Shown: piece after piece, positions 17,832 through 27,707 of the stretch
Position numbering within the stretch: the stretch's first letter is position 1
Layout: each line of letters opens with the position of its first letter
Program-made: the position numbers and the translations under genes
DNA from: Comamonas_C sp026954015
GTDB lineage: Bacteria; Pseudomonadota; Gammaproteobacteria; Burkholderiales; Burkholderiaceae_C
DNA length: 64,000 nucleotides
Reading direction: 5' to 3'
NCBI GenBank assembly: GCA_035063785.1
Contig: JAPSFS010000007.1
Location: 124,001 to 188,000, forward strand
Notes under the pieces: generated by a model
Databases searched by the model: none
What the model saw: only the letters and a program-made list of their open reading frames with translations
Told to the model about the DNA's origin: nothing

Positions 17832-19970
17832 ATGGTTGAAATCGAACTGAACGGGAAAAAGGTCGAGGTACCCGAAGGCAGCATGGTCATGCATGCGGCC
17901 GAGCTCTCGGGCACCTACATCCCGCACTTCTGCTGGCACAAGAAGCTCTCCATCGCGGCCAACTGCCGCATGTGCCTGGTCGACGTGGAAAAGGCACCCA
18001 AGCCGGTGCCCGCCTGCGCCACGCCCGTGACCAACGGCATGGTCGTGCGCACGCGCACCGACAAGGCCGTGAACGCACAGAAGTCGGTGATGGAGTTCCT
18101 GCTCATCAATCACCCGCTGGACTGTCCCGTCTGCGACCAGGGCGGCGAGTGCCAGCTGCAGGACCTGGCCGTGGGCTACGGCATGTCAGCCTCGCGCTTC
18201 ACCGAGGAAAAGCGCGTCGTGCTGCGCAAGGAAGCGGGGCCGTTGATCTCGATGGAGGAGATGACGCGCTGCATCCACTGCACGCGCTGCGTCCGTTTTG
18301 GCGAGGAGATCGGCGGCGTCATGGAACTCGGCATGGTCAACCGTGGCGAATTTTCCGAGATCACGACGATCAAGGGCGACACGATCGACTCCGAGCTCTC
18401 GGGCAACATGATCGACGTCTGTCCGGTGGGCGCGCTCACGAGCAAGCCCTTCCGCTTCAGCGCCCGCACCTGGGAGCTTTCGCGCCGCCGTTCGGTCTCG
18501 CCACACGACTCCAACGGCTCCAACCTCATCGTGCAGATCAAGAACCACAAGGTGCTGCGCGTTGTTCCCTACGAGAACGAAGACGTCAACGAGTGCTGGA
18601 TCGCCGACCGGGACCGTTTCTCCTACGAGGCCCTCAACTGCGACGAACGACTGACCAAGCCCATGATCAAGCAGGGCGGCCAGTGGCAGGAAGTCGACTG
18701 GCAGACCGCCCTCGAATACGTGGGCAACGGCTTGCGCGACATCCTCGCCGAGCATGGCGCGAGCAGTGTCGGCGCGCTGGTCAGCCCCCACAGCACGCTG
18801 GAAGAGCTTTATCTCGCCAAGCAACTGGTCAACGGCCTGGGCAGCGACAACATCGACCACCGCTTGCGCGCCGCCGAATTCGAAAGCGGCGCGGGTGTGC
18901 GCTGGCTCGGCACTTCCATCGCCTCGCTCAGCACGCTGCAGTCCGTGCTGGTCGTCGGCTCCAACATCCGCAAGGACCACCCGCTGTTCGCGCAGCGCAT
19001 CCGCCAGGCCGTGCGCAAGGGTGGCTGTTCGGTCAATGCCATCAACGCCGTCGACTACGACTGGGCCATGGGCATGGGGCAGGTCATGCTTGCCTCGCCT
19101 TCTCGCTGGGCCGCAGCGCTTGCCGAAGTGGCCGCCGCCGTGGCCGCGCTGAAAGAGGTCACCGCGCCGGTGCCGGTCGCCGAAGTGGGTGCCAAGGCCA
19201 AGGCCATCGCCGCCGCGCTGGTCGCGGGCGAACGCAAGGCCGTGCTGCTGGGCAACGCCGCCGCGCACCACGCCAAGGCGTCGAGCCTGCTGGCGCTGGC
19301 GCAGTGGATAGGCGCGCAAACGGGCGCCACGGTGGGTTATCTGACCGAAGCGGCCAACACGGTGGGCGCGCAGTGGGTCGGTGCCCAACCCGTCAAGGGC
19401 GGGCTCAACGCCGCCCAGATGCTCGCGGGCGGGCTCAAGGCTGCGCTGCTGTTCAATACCGAGCCCGAGTTCGACTCGGCCGCCGGCGCCGCCGCGGCCG
19501 AAGCGCTGGGCAAGGCTGGCATGGTAGTCACCTTCAGCCCCTTCAAGGCCAACATGGCGTTCAGCGACGTGCTGCTGCCGATCGCGCCGTTCACCGAAAC
19601 CTCGGGCACCTTCGTCAATGCCGAAGGGCGCATCCAGGGCTTTCATGCGGTGGTCAAGCCGCTGGGCGACACGCGCCCCGGCTGGAAGGTGCTGCGCGTG
19701 CTGGGCAATCTGCTTGAAATTCCGGGGATGGAGTGGGAGACCTCGCAAGAGGTGCTCGCGGCCATCACCGGCGCGCCCGCGGGCGAGCTGGCCTTCGTGC
19801 CGGCAGACAAGTTGGACAACTCCACGAAGGCGGCACTCGTGGCCGATACGGGTGAGGTGCCCGTGCCCGTGTCGGCGAGCATCTACCAGCTCGATGGTCT
19901 GGTGCGCCGCGCGCGTGCGCTGCAAATGACGGCCGATGCGCGCGCCGCGCGTGAAGGAGGTGCTGCGTGA
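17832..19970 (+). CDS. nuoG: NADH-quinone oxidoreductase subunit G
   Basis: 712 residues. An N-terminal 2Fe-2S ferredoxin domain (CRMCLVDVE), a His/Cys-rich cluster motif (LDCPVCDQGGECQLQD) and 4Fe-4S ligands (CIHCTRCVRFGEEIGG) are followed by a degenerate molybdopterin-oxidoreductase-like domain that binds no cofactor. The C-terminal half (residues 420-560) is Ala-rich. Length matches betaproteobacterial NuoG and is shorter than the E. coli protein. The stop overlaps the nuoH GTG start. Confidence 0.96.
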   Translation: MVEIELNGKKVEVPEGSMVMHAAELSGTYIPHFCWHKKLSIAANCRMCLVDVEKAPKPVPACATPVTNGMVVRTRTDKAVNAQKSVMEFLLINHPLDCPVCDQGGECQLQDLAVGYGMSASRFTEEKRVVLRKEAGPLISMEEMTRCIHCTRCVRFGEEIGGVMELGMVNRGEFSEITTIKGDTIDSELSGNMIDVCPVGALTSKPFRFSARTWELSRRRSVSPHDSNGSNLIVQIKNHKVLRVVPYENEDVNECWIADRDRFSYEALNCDERLTKPMIKQGGQWQEVDWQTALEYVGNGLRDILAEHGASSVGALVSPHSTLEELYLAKQLVNGLGSDNIDHRLRAAEFESGAGVRWLGTSIASLSTLQSVLVVGSNIRKDHPLFAQRIRQAVRKGGCSVNAINAVDYDWAMGMGQVMLASPSRWAAALAEVAAAVAALKEVTAPVPVAEVGAKAKAIAAALVAGERKAVLLGNAAAHHAKASSLLALAQWIGAQTGATVGYLTEAANTVGAQWVGAQPVKGGLNAAQMLAGGLKAALLFNTEPEFDSAAGAAAAEALGKAGMVVTFSPFKANMAFSDVLLPIAPFTETSGTFVNAEGRIQGFHAVVKPLGDTRPGWKVLRVLGNLLEIPGMEWETSQEVLAAITGAPAGELAFVPADKLDNSTKAALVADTGEVPVPVSASIYQLDGLVRRARALQMTADARAAREGGAA
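19954..19960 (+). promoter_or_regulatory. Strong ribosome-binding site for nuoH
   Basis: AAGGAGG, a perfect anti-Shine-Dalgarno match, 6 bp before the GTG at 19967. It decides the GTG start, which overlaps the nuoG stop. Confidence 0.8.
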
Positions 19971-21043
19971 TCGATGGCATCTATACCGCCGGGTTGCAAC
20001 TGAGCAGTGCCCCCTGGTGGACGGTTGCAGGCTGGCCCGTCATCTGGGGTCTGATCAAGATCGTCTGCGTTGTGGTGCCGCTGCTGGTTGCGGTGGCTTA
20101 CATGACGCTCTGGGAGCGCAAGCTGCTGGGGTACATGCAGGTGCGCCAGGGGCCTAACCGCGTGGGCCCGTGGGGCCTGTGGCAGCCGTTCGCCGACGGC
20201 ATCAAGCTGCTCACCAAGGAGCTGATCCAGCCCACGGCCTCAAGCAAGGGCCTGTTCTGGCTCGGGCCGGTGCTGGCGATCATGCCTGCGCTCGCGGCCT
20301 GGGTGGCCGTACCGTTCGCGCCCCACATGGCGGTGGCCAACATCGATGCGGGGCTGCTGCTCATCCTGGCGATCACCTCGATCGAGGTCTACGGCGTGAT
20401 CGTCGCGGGCTGGTCGTCGAACTCCAAGTACGCCATGCTCGGCGCCCTGCGTGCATCGGCGCAGATGGTGAGTTATGAGATCGCGATGGGTTTCTGCTTC
20501 CTCGTGGTCATCATGGTCACGGGCAGCCTCAACATGACGGAGATCGTCATGGGCCAGAGCCGCGGCGCGATGGCCGGCGTGGGGTTGGGCTTCCTGTCGT
20601 GGAACTGGCTGCCGCTGCTGCCGATTTTTGTGGTCTACCTCGTCTCGTGCGTGGCAGAGGTCAATCGCCACCCCTTCGACATGACCGAAGGCGAGTCGGA
20701 AATCGTCGCGGGGCACATGGTCGAGTATTCGGGCATGGGTTTCGCCATCTTCTTCCTCGCGGAGTACGCGGCGATGTGGCTGGTGTCCACGCTCGCGGTG
20801 ATCATGTTCCTGGGGGGCTGGCTGCCGCCGCTGGAGGTGCTCAGCTTCATCCCGGGCTGGATCTGGCTCGCGCTCAAGACCGCGTTTGTCGTTTCGTGTT
20901 TCATCTGGATCCGCGCCACGTTTCCGCGCTATCGCTACGACCAGATCATGCGCCTGGGCTGGAAGATCTTCATCCCGGTCACGCTGTTCTGGCTGGTGGT
21001 GGTGGGCGTCTGGCTGGTGTCGCCGCTGAACATCTGGAAATAA
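19967..21043 (+). CDS. nuoH: NADH-quinone oxidoreductase subunit H
   Basis: 358 residues with eight predicted membrane helices. NuoH links the quinone cavity to the antiporter-like subunits. Conserved parts are ERKLLGYMQVRQGPNRVGPW, FADGIKLLTKE and the acidic loop CVAEVNRHPFDMTEGESEIV. GTG start with a perfect ribosome-binding site at 19954. It overlaps nuoG by 4 bp and is followed by nuoI after 16 bp. Confidence 0.97.
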   Translation: MIDGIYTAGLQLSSAPWWTVAGWPVIWGLIKIVCVVVPLLVAVAYMTLWERKLLGYMQVRQGPNRVGPWGLWQPFADGIKLLTKELIQPTASSKGLFWLGPVLAIMPALAAWVAVPFAPHMAVANIDAGLLLILAITSIEVYGVIVAGWSSNSKYAMLGALRASAQMVSYEIAMGFCFLVVIMVTGSLNMTEIVMGQSRGAMAGVGLGFLSWNWLPLLPIFVVYLVSCVAEVNRHPFDMTEGESEIVAGHMVEYSGMGFAIFFLAEYAAMWLVSTLAVIMFLGGWLPPLEVLSFIPGWIWLALKTAFVVSCFIWIRATFPRYRYDQIMRLGWKIFIPVTLFWLVVVGVWLVSPLNIWK

Positions 21044-21059
21044 GCCGGAGGAACCGTTC

Positions 21060-21572
21060 ATGGCTGCCGTTGCTGAACGCTCGACGTTCGATCTCAAGGA
21101 CTTCCTCAAGAGCTTCATGCTCTGGGAAATCGCCAAGGGCATGGTGCTCACCGGGCGCTATGCGTTCCGGCGCAAGATCACGCTCGAATACCCCGAGGAA
21201 CACACGCCGTTGTCGCCGCGTTTTCGCGGGCTGCATGCGCTGCGCCGCTACGACAACGGCGAGGAGCGCTGCATCGCCTGCAAACTGTGCGAGGCGATCT
21301 GCCCTGCGATGGCGATCACGATCGAATCCACGCAGCGCGAGGACGGCACGCGCCGCACGACGCGCTACGACATTGACCTGACCAAGTGCATCTTCTGCGG
21401 CTTCTGCGAAGAGAGTTGCCCGACTGACTCCATCGTCGAGACCCACATCTTCGAGTACCACGGCGAAAAGCGTGGAGACCTGTACTTCACCAAGGAGATG
21501 CTGCTGGCCGTGGGCGATCGCTACGAGCCCGAAATTGCCGCGGCACGCGCGGCCGACGCCAAGTACCGTTGA
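21060..21572 (+). CDS. nuoI: NADH-quinone oxidoreductase subunit I
   Basis: 170 residues. NuoI carries clusters N6a and N6b: the two 4Fe-4S motifs are CIACKLCEAICP and CIFCGFCEESCP. The amphipathic N-terminal segment DFLKSFMLWEIAKGMVLTGR attaches the protein to the membrane. Transcriptionally part of the nuo operon, 46 bp before nuoJ. Confidence 0.97.
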   Translation: MAAVAERSTFDLKDFLKSFMLWEIAKGMVLTGRYAFRRKITLEYPEEHTPLSPRFRGLHALRRYDNGEERCIACKLCEAICPAMAITIESTQREDGTRRTTRYDIDLTKCIFCGFCEESCPTDSIVETHIFEYHGEKRGDLYFTKEMLLAVGDRYEPEIAAARAADAKYR

Positions 21573-21618
21573 ACGGCGCAGCGCCCGCCACGCCCGACAC
21601 CTTCAAAAGATCCGATTC

Positions 21619-22287
21619 ATGGACGCTCAAGCCGGTTTTTTCTATCTCTTCTCCGCGGTGCTGCTGTACGCGGCGTTTCGCGTCATCACCGCGCGCAACC
21701 CGGTGCATGCGGTGCTGCACCTGATCCTGGCGTTTTCGCAGGCTGCGGGCATCTGGCTGCTGCTGAGGGCGGAGTTCCTCGCGATCGTGCTCGTGCTGGT
21801 GTACGTCGGCGCGGTGATGGTGCTGTTCGTGTTCGTGGTGATGATGCTCGACATCCGCATGGACACGCTGCGCGGCAGCCTGTGGCGGCACTTCCCGCTG
21901 GCGGCGTTCGTCGGTGGCCTGGTGGCGTTCGAGATGGGCGCGGTCCTGATGACGGGCTTTCGCGGTGTCGATGAGCCCAAGGCCATGGGCGTCGCACTCG
22001 ATGCGGCGGGGCAGGCGGTGGCGTATTCGAATACCCGGGAGCTGGGCAAGCTCATGTACAGCCAGTACCTCTACCCGATCGAGATCGCCGCGGTGATCTT
22101 GCTGGTTGCGATGATCGCCGCGATCGCACTGACGCTGCGCCACCGCAAGGACACGCGCGCGATTGACGCGGGCGTGGCGGTGCGCGTGCGGCCGCAGGAC
22201 CGACTGGTGATGGTGAAGATGGCCGCGACGCAGCAAGCCGCGCCGGTCGAGGAGGCGGCGCCGACCGCCGAGGAGAAGCAAGCATGA
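21619..22287 (+). CDS. nuoJ: NADH-quinone oxidoreductase subunit J
   Basis: 222 residues with five membrane helices. NuoJ is part of the membrane arm; the segment VLVYVGAVMVLFVFVVMMLD is the pi-bulge helix. The C-terminus has a charged, Glu/Ala-rich tail (EEAAPTAEEKQA) longer than in E. coli. The ATG at 21619 (MDAQAGFFYLF) is chosen; a longer in-frame ORF overlaps nuoI. It overlaps nuoK by 4 bp. Confidence 0.95.
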   Translation: MDAQAGFFYLFSAVLLYAAFRVITARNPVHAVLHLILAFSQAAGIWLLLRAEFLAIVLVLVYVGAVMVLFVFVVMMLDIRMDTLRGSLWRHFPLAAFVGGLVAFEMGAVLMTGFRGVDEPKAMGVALDAAGQAVAYSNTRELGKLMYSQYLYPIEIAAVILLVAMIAAIALTLRHRKDTRAIDAGVAVRVRPQDRLVMVKMAATQQAAPVEEAAPTAEEKQA

Positions 22288-22592
22288 GCCTGACGCTGGG
22301 CCACTACCTGACATTGGCGGCGTTGCTTTTCGCCATTTCCGTCATCGGCATCTTCCTCAACCGCAAGAACCTCATCGTGCTGCTGATGGCGATCGAGATG
22401 ATGCTGCTGTCGGTGAACATCAACTTCGTCGCCTTCTCGCACTATCTCGGCGACATGCACGGGCAGATCTTCGTGTTCTTCATCCTGACCGTGGCGGCCT
22501 CTGAAGCGGCCATCGGACTGGCGATCCTGGTGCTGTTGTTCCGCAACAAGAACAGCATCGACGCGCAGGACATCAACACCCTCAAGGGTTGA
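22284..22592 (+). CDS. nuoK: NADH-quinone oxidoreductase subunit K
   Basis: 102 residues, three membrane helices, an MrpC-like subunit. The two conserved membrane glutamates involved in proton transfer are in LLMAIEMMLLSVNINF and AASEAAIGLAILVLLF. Starts inside the nuoJ stop (ATGA). Confidence 0.97.
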   Translation: MSLTLGHYLTLAALLFAISVIGIFLNRKNLIVLLMAIEMMLLSVNINFVAFSHYLGDMHGQIFVFFILTVAASEAAIGLAILVLLFRNKNSIDAQDINTLKG

Positions 22593-22623
22593 TCCGCCAC
22601 CACGTACAGCAAGGCTTTTGGTC

Positions 22624-24633
22624 ATGAGTTCAACCCTATCCGCTTCGACGCTGCTCATCGTTCCGCTGGCGCCTCTGGCTGGAGCGCTGCTGGCGGGCAT
22701 CTTTGGCACGGCGCTGGGTGGCAATCGCTTCGGTCGCAGCGTCTCGCACACGCTCACGATCCTGGGCGTGTTTATCGCGTTCGTGGTGTCGGCAATGACG
22801 CTCGCGGCGGTCGTCAACGACGGCGCCCATTTCGACGAGACGATCTACACGTGGATGACGGTCGGGTCGTTCCAGATGAACGTGGGCTTCCTGATCGACC
22901 CGCTCACCGCGCTGATGATGTCGGTCGTCACCTTCGTCTCGCTCATGGTGCACATCTACACCATAGGCTACATGGCGGATGACGATGGCTACAACCGCTT
23001 CTTCGCCTACATCTCGCTGTTCACGTTCTCGATGCTCATGCTGGTCATGAGCAACAACTTCCTGCAGCTCTTCTTCGGCTGGGAAGCGGTGGGCCTGGTG
23101 TCCTACCTGCTGATCGGCTTCTGGTTCAAGCGTCCGACGGCGATCTTCGCGAACCTCAAGGCCTTCATGGTCAACCGCGTGGGCGACTTCGGGTTCATCC
23201 TCGGCATCGGCCTCGTCTGGGCGTTCACCGGCACGGTGCACTACAAGGAAGTGTTTGCGCAGGCGCCGCAGCTCGCGACCATGCTGTTTCCGGGCACCGG
23301 GTGGATGTTGCTCACGGTGACCTGCATCTGCCTTTTCGTCGGCGCCATGGGCAAGTCGGCGCAGTTTCCGCTGCACATCTGGCTGCCCGATTCGATGGAA
23401 GGCCCCACGCCCATCTCCGCGCTGATCCACGCGGCCACGATGGTGACCGCCGGCATCTTCATGGTCGCGCGCATGTCGCCGCTGTTCGAGCTGTCGGACA
23501 CCGCGCTGAGCTTCGTGATGGTCATCGGTGCGATCACGGCGCTGTTCATGGGGCTCGTCGGCATCGTGCAGAACGACATCAAGCGCGTGGTGGCGTATTC
23601 CACGCTCTCGCAGCTCGGCTACATGACGGTGGCGCTCGGCGTGTCGGCGTATTCCGCGGGGATCTTTCACCTCATGACCCACGCCTTCTTCAAGGCCCTG
23701 CTGTTCCTGGGCTCGGGCTCGGTGATCATCGCGATGCACCATAACCAGGACATGCGCTGGATGGGCGGCCTGCGCAAGTACATGCCGATCACCTGGATCA
23801 CGTTCCTGGCGGGCACGCTGGCGCTGGTGGCGACGCCGTTCTTCTCGGGTTTCTACTCCAAGGACAGCATCATCGAGGCGACCGCCGAGAGCGTGCTGCC
23901 AGGCTCCGGGTTCGCCCATTTCGCGGTGGTCGCGGGCGTGTTCGTGACGGCGCTCTATTCGTTTCGCGCGTATTTCATGGTGTTCCACGGGCCTGAGCGT
24001 TACGACCAGGACCCGCACGCACACCATGGGCATGACGACCACGGTCACGGCGGCAAGCCGCATGAGACGCCCTGGGTCGTGACGGTACCGCTGATCCTGC
24101 TGGCGATCCCCTCGGTGGTGATCGGCTACCCCTACATCGAGCCCATGCTCTACGGCAATTTCTTCGGCGATTCGATCCAGGTGCTTGCGGCGCACCCGAC
24201 GATGGTCGAACTCAAGGCGAGCTTCCACGGCCCGCTGGCGATGGGCCTGCACGCGGTGCAGACACTGCCGTTCTGGCTGGCGGTGTTCGGCTTCGTCGTG
24301 GCGTACTACTGTTACATGGTGAATACCGCCATGCCCGCGAAGGCGGCGAAGGCGTTCAAGCCGCTCTACGACATCCTCGTCAACAAGTTCTACATGGACT
24401 GGATCAACGAGAACGTCATCATGCGCGGCGCACGCCTGCTCGGCACCGGCCTGTGGAAGGGGGCGGACCAGACCATGATCGATGGTGCGGTGGTCAACGG
24501 CTCATGGCGCGGCATCGGCTGGTTTGCCGGCATCGCCCGTTGGGTGCAGTCGGGCTACCTGTTCCATTACGCGCTCGTGATGATTCTGGGCGTGCTGGTG
24601 CTCATGACGTATTTCGTCTGGCTCAACAAGTAG
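22624..24633 (+). CDS. nuoL: NADH-quinone oxidoreductase subunit L
   Basis: 669 residues, antiporter-like subunit with about sixteen membrane helices and the long lateral helix near the C-terminus. GWEAVGLVSYLLIGFW contains the key Glu and GAMGKSAQFPLHIWLPDSM the key Lys; HAATMVTAGIF is also conserved. A His-rich loop (DPHAHHGHDDHGHGG, about residues 462-476) lies between helices. The ATG at 22624, 10 bp after AAGG, is preferred to a TTG at 22618. Confidence 0.97.
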   Translation: MSSTLSASTLLIVPLAPLAGALLAGIFGTALGGNRFGRSVSHTLTILGVFIAFVVSAMTLAAVVNDGAHFDETIYTWMTVGSFQMNVGFLIDPLTALMMSVVTFVSLMVHIYTIGYMADDDGYNRFFAYISLFTFSMLMLVMSNNFLQLFFGWEAVGLVSYLLIGFWFKRPTAIFANLKAFMVNRVGDFGFILGIGLVWAFTGTVHYKEVFAQAPQLATMLFPGTGWMLLTVTCICLFVGAMGKSAQFPLHIWLPDSMEGPTPISALIHAATMVTAGIFMVARMSPLFELSDTALSFVMVIGAITALFMGLVGIVQNDIKRVVAYSTLSQLGYMTVALGVSAYSAGIFHLMTHAFFKALLFLGSGSVIIAMHHNQDMRWMGGLRKYMPITWITFLAGTLALVATPFFSGFYSKDSIIEATAESVLPGSGFAHFAVVAGVFVTALYSFRAYFMVFHGPERYDQDPHAHHGHDDHGHGGKPHETPWVVTVPLILLAIPSVVIGYPYIEPMLYGNFFGDSIQVLAAHPTMVELKASFHGPLAMGLHAVQTLPFWLAVFGFVVAYYCYMVNTAMPAKAAKAFKPLYDILVNKFYMDWINENVIMRGARLLGTGLWKGADQTMIDGAVVNGSWRGIGWFAGIARWVQSGYLFHYALVMILGVLVLMTYFVWLNK

Positions 24634-24646
24634 GAGAAGAATAAAA

Positions 24647-26119
24647 ATGGCTTGGTTGAGTCTCGCCATCTGGGTGCCGATCGCGTTCGGATGTTTCCTG
24701 CTGTTTTTTTCGCGCGAAGGGCACGAGAACTTCGTGCGCTGGGTGGCGTTGCTGGGCGCGGTGCTGGGGCTGCTCGTCACCGTGCCGCTGTACCTGGGGT
24801 TCCAGACCGGCACTGCGCAGATGCAGTTCGTCGAGAACGTGCCGTGGATCAGCCACTTCCAGATGAACTACCACCTCGGGCTCGACGGCCTGTCGTTCTG
24901 GTTCGTGCCGCTCACGGCGTTCATCACGCTGATCGTTGTGATCGCCTCGTGGGAGAATATCACCGAGCGCATCAACCAGTACATGGCGGCGTTCCTGATC
25001 CTTTCGGGCCTGATGATCGGCGTGTTCTGCGCGCTCGACGGCATGTTGTTTTACGTGTTCTTCGAGGCCACCTTGATTCCGATGTACCTCATCATCGGCG
25101 TGTGGGGCGGGCCGCGCAAGATTTACGCGGCGTTCAAGTTTTTCCTCTACACGCTGCTGGGCTCGCTGCTGATGCTGATCACGGTGATCTACCTGTACAG
25201 CCGCTCGGGCGGGAGCTTCGACATCCTCACCTGGCACGATCTGGCGATACCTGCGACCGCGCAGACGCTGCTGTTCTTCGGCTTCCTCGCCGCGTTCGCG
25301 GTGAAGGTGCCTATGTGGCCCATCCACACCTGGCTGCCCGACGTGCACGTCGAGGCGCCCACGGGCGGCTCGATCATCCTGGCCGCCATCATGCTCAAGC
25401 TGGGCGCCTACGGTTTCCTGCGCTTCCTGCTGCCCATCGTGCCCGATGCCGCGCATGAGTGGGCACCATTCATCATCACGCTGTCGCTGATTGCGGTGAT
25501 CTACATCGGCTTCGTGGCCATCGTGCAGAAGGACATGAAGAAACTCGTGGCGTACTCGTCGGTGGCGCACATGGGCTTCGTCACCTTGGGCTTTTTCATC
25601 TTCAACGATCTGGGCCTGTCCGGCGGCATCGTGCAGATGATTGCGCACGGCTTTGTCTCGGGCGCGATGTTCCTGTGCATCGGTGTGCTCTACGACCGCG
25701 TGCACTCGCGCGAGATCGCGGCGTATGGCGGTGTGATCAATGCCATGCCCAAGTTCGGCGCGTTCGCCATGCTGTTCTTCATGGCCAATTGCGGCCTGCC
25801 GGGCACGGCCGGGTTCGTCGGCGAATGGATGGTGATCCTCGCCTCGGTCAAGTACAACTTCTGGGTAGGGTTCTGCGCGGCCTGGGCGGTGATCCTCGGC
25901 GCGGCATATTCGCTGTGGATGTTCAAGCGCGTGTACTTTGGCGACATCGCCAACGACCACGTCCAGGCCATGCCCGACATCGGCAAGCGCGAGTACCTCG
26001 TGCTCGGGTTCCTGGCGATTGCGGTGCTGTTCATGGGCGTCTATCCCAAGCCCTTCACCGATGTGATGGACGCGTCGGTGGCGCACCTGCTGCAGCAGTT
26101 GGCGACCTCCAAACTCTGA
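24647..26119 (+). CDS. nuoM: NADH-quinone oxidoreductase subunit M
   Basis: 490 residues, fourteen membrane helices, antiporter-like proton-pumping subunit. FFEATLIPMYLIIGVWG holds the conserved Glu, AFAVKVPMWPIHTWLPDVH the Lys, and GYVAYSSVAHMGF-type sequence is seen as VAYSSVAHMGFVTLG. AGGAGA at 24632 is the ribosome-binding site. It is 13 bp after nuoL. Confidence 0.97.
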   Translation: MAWLSLAIWVPIAFGCFLLFFSREGHENFVRWVALLGAVLGLLVTVPLYLGFQTGTAQMQFVENVPWISHFQMNYHLGLDGLSFWFVPLTAFITLIVVIASWENITERINQYMAAFLILSGLMIGVFCALDGMLFYVFFEATLIPMYLIIGVWGGPRKIYAAFKFFLYTLLGSLLMLITVIYLYSRSGGSFDILTWHDLAIPATAQTLLFFGFLAAFAVKVPMWPIHTWLPDVHVEAPTGGSIILAAIMLKLGAYGFLRFLLPIVPDAAHEWAPFIITLSLIAVIYIGFVAIVQKDMKKLVAYSSVAHMGFVTLGFFIFNDLGLSGGIVQMIAHGFVSGAMFLCIGVLYDRVHSREIAAYGGVINAMPKFGAFAMLFFMANCGLPGTAGFVGEWMVILASVKYNFWVGFCAAWAVILGAAYSLWMFKRVYFGDIANDHVQAMPDIGKREYLVLGFLAIAVLFMGVYPKPFTDVMDASVAHLLQQLATSKL

Positions 26120-26143
26120 TCGGCACCCGCAGAAAGAAACGAG

Positions 26144-27637
26144 ATGATAGACAACCTCAGCTGGCTCGCGGTGTATTCGGAGATCGTGCTGCTCGTCATG
26201 GGCTGCGTGATCGCGCTCGTCGATCTGGGCGTGTCGAGCCGCAACCGCAACGTCACCCACTTCCTCACGCTGCTGACCATGGGCGTCGTGGCCGGGCTGG
26301 AGGCGATGTATGCCTCCAGCGGCAACACCTTCTACGGCTGGGGCAACATGGTGGTGTCCGACAGCATGGGCAGCTGGCTCAAATGCTTTGCCGCCGTGAC
26401 CATGATGGTCTGCCTCGTGTACGGTCGGCCGTACGCGGGGGATCGCGACATGCTGCGCGGCGGCGAACTGTTCACGCTCTCCACCTTCATGCTGCTGGGC
26501 ATCTTCGTGATGGTCTCGGCCAACAACTTCCTCGTGATCTACCTCGGGCTGGAGCTGCTCACGCTCTCGAGCTACGCGCTGGTGGCGTTGCGTCGCGATC
26601 ACGCCACCGCTACCGAGGCGGCGATGAAGTATTTCGTGCTCGGCGCGATGGCCAGCGGCTTCCTGCTCTACGGCCTGTCGATGATCTATGGCGCCACGGG
26701 CACGCTCGACATCGGGGAAGTCTTCAAGGCGATCAACGCTGGGCAAGTGCGCCACCAGGTGCTGGTGTTCGGCGTGGTGTTCATCGTCTCGGGGCTGGCA
26801 TTCAAGCTCGTGGCAGTGCCGTTTCACATGTGGACGCCGGACGTGTACCAGGGCGCGCCCACGGTGATCGCTCTCATCGTGAGCAGCGCGCCCAAGCTCG
26901 CGGCGTTTGGCATCGCGATGCGCCTGCTGGTGGATGCGCTGCTGCCACTCGCCATCGACTGGCAGCAGATGCTGGCGGTACTTGCGATCGCTTCGCTGTT
27001 CGTCGGCAACGTGATCGGCACGATGCAGTCCAACATCAAGCGCATGCTCGCGTACTCGGCGATCTCGCACATGGGTTTCATGTTCCTCGGGCTGATGTCG
27101 GGCGTGGTCGATGGCGCGGTCGATTCGGTGATGGCCGAACGCGCGTACAGCTCGGCCATGTTCTACGTCGTCACCTACGTGCTCACGGTGGTGCCGGCGT
27201 TTGGTGTCGTGCTGTTGCTTGCGCGCGAAGGTTTCGAGAGCGAGGAGATCGCCGATTTCGCGGGCCTGAACCGCCGCAGCCCGCTCTATGCCGGCGTGAT
27301 GTGCGTGTGCATGTTCTCGCTCGCGGGCATACCCCCCCTCGTCGGTTTCTACGCGAAGCTGGCCGTGCTCGAGGCGCTCGTGTCCAGCGGCAGCACGCTG
27401 CATGTGGCGCTGGCGGTGTATGCGGTGGTGATGTCGGTGATCGGCGCGTTCTACTACCTGCGGGTCATCAAGGTCATGTACTTCGACAAGCCGCTCACCG
27501 CGACGACCGTCTCGGCCCCCGCCGATGTGCGCATGGTGCTGACCGTCAATGGTGCGCTGGTGCTGTTGGTCGGGCTGCTTCCGGGGGGGCTCATGGCCTT
27601 GTGTGCCGACGCGATCGTGCGCACACTGGCGTCATGA
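26144..27637 (+). CDS. nuoN: NADH-quinone oxidoreductase subunit N
   Basis: 497 residues, fourteen membrane helices, the third antiporter-like subunit. YLGLELLTLSSYALVA contains the conserved Glu; FKLVAVPFHMWTPDVYQGAP the Lys region; MLAYSAISHMGFMFLG a further conserved helix. It is the last nuo gene. In several relatives a small DUF2818 gene follows; here the next gene is the DUF1178 protein 70 bp on. Confidence 0.97.
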   Translation: MIDNLSWLAVYSEIVLLVMGCVIALVDLGVSSRNRNVTHFLTLLTMGVVAGLEAMYASSGNTFYGWGNMVVSDSMGSWLKCFAAVTMMVCLVYGRPYAGDRDMLRGGELFTLSTFMLLGIFVMVSANNFLVIYLGLELLTLSSYALVALRRDHATATEAAMKYFVLGAMASGFLLYGLSMIYGATGTLDIGEVFKAINAGQVRHQVLVFGVVFIVSGLAFKLVAVPFHMWTPDVYQGAPTVIALIVSSAPKLAAFGIAMRLLVDALLPLAIDWQQMLAVLAIASLFVGNVIGTMQSNIKRMLAYSAISHMGFMFLGLMSGVVDGAVDSVMAERAYSSAMFYVVTYVLTVVPAFGVVLLLAREGFESEEIADFAGLNRRSPLYAGVMCVCMFSLAGIPPLVGFYAKLAVLEALVSSGSTLHVALAVYAVVMSVIGAFYYLRVIKVMYFDKPLTATTVSAPADVRMVLTVNGALVLLVGLLPGGLMALCADAIVRTLAS

Positions 27638-27693
27638 CCACGACACCCCACGGATTAGCTGCTCAAGAACGGATCGCGGCGGCCGCGCCCCTT

Positions 27694-27700
27694 GGGGAGG
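27694..27700 (+). promoter_or_regulatory. Strong ribosome-binding site for the DUF1178 gene
   Basis: GGGGAGG, 7 bp before the GTG at 27708; it fixes this GTG rather than an upstream in-frame codon as the start. Confidence 0.7.
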
Positions 27701-27707
27701 TGTGGTC

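Noticed and set aside
22618..22623. TTG at 22618 as the nuoL start
   Set aside because: The ATG two codons later has an AAGG 10 bp upstream and gives the same protein.
24623..27403. A 926-codon open frame antisense to nuoM and nuoN
   Set aside because: It is rich in His, Arg, Glu and Gln, as expected for the complement of membrane-protein codons in high-GC DNA; it has no domain and covers two certain genes.
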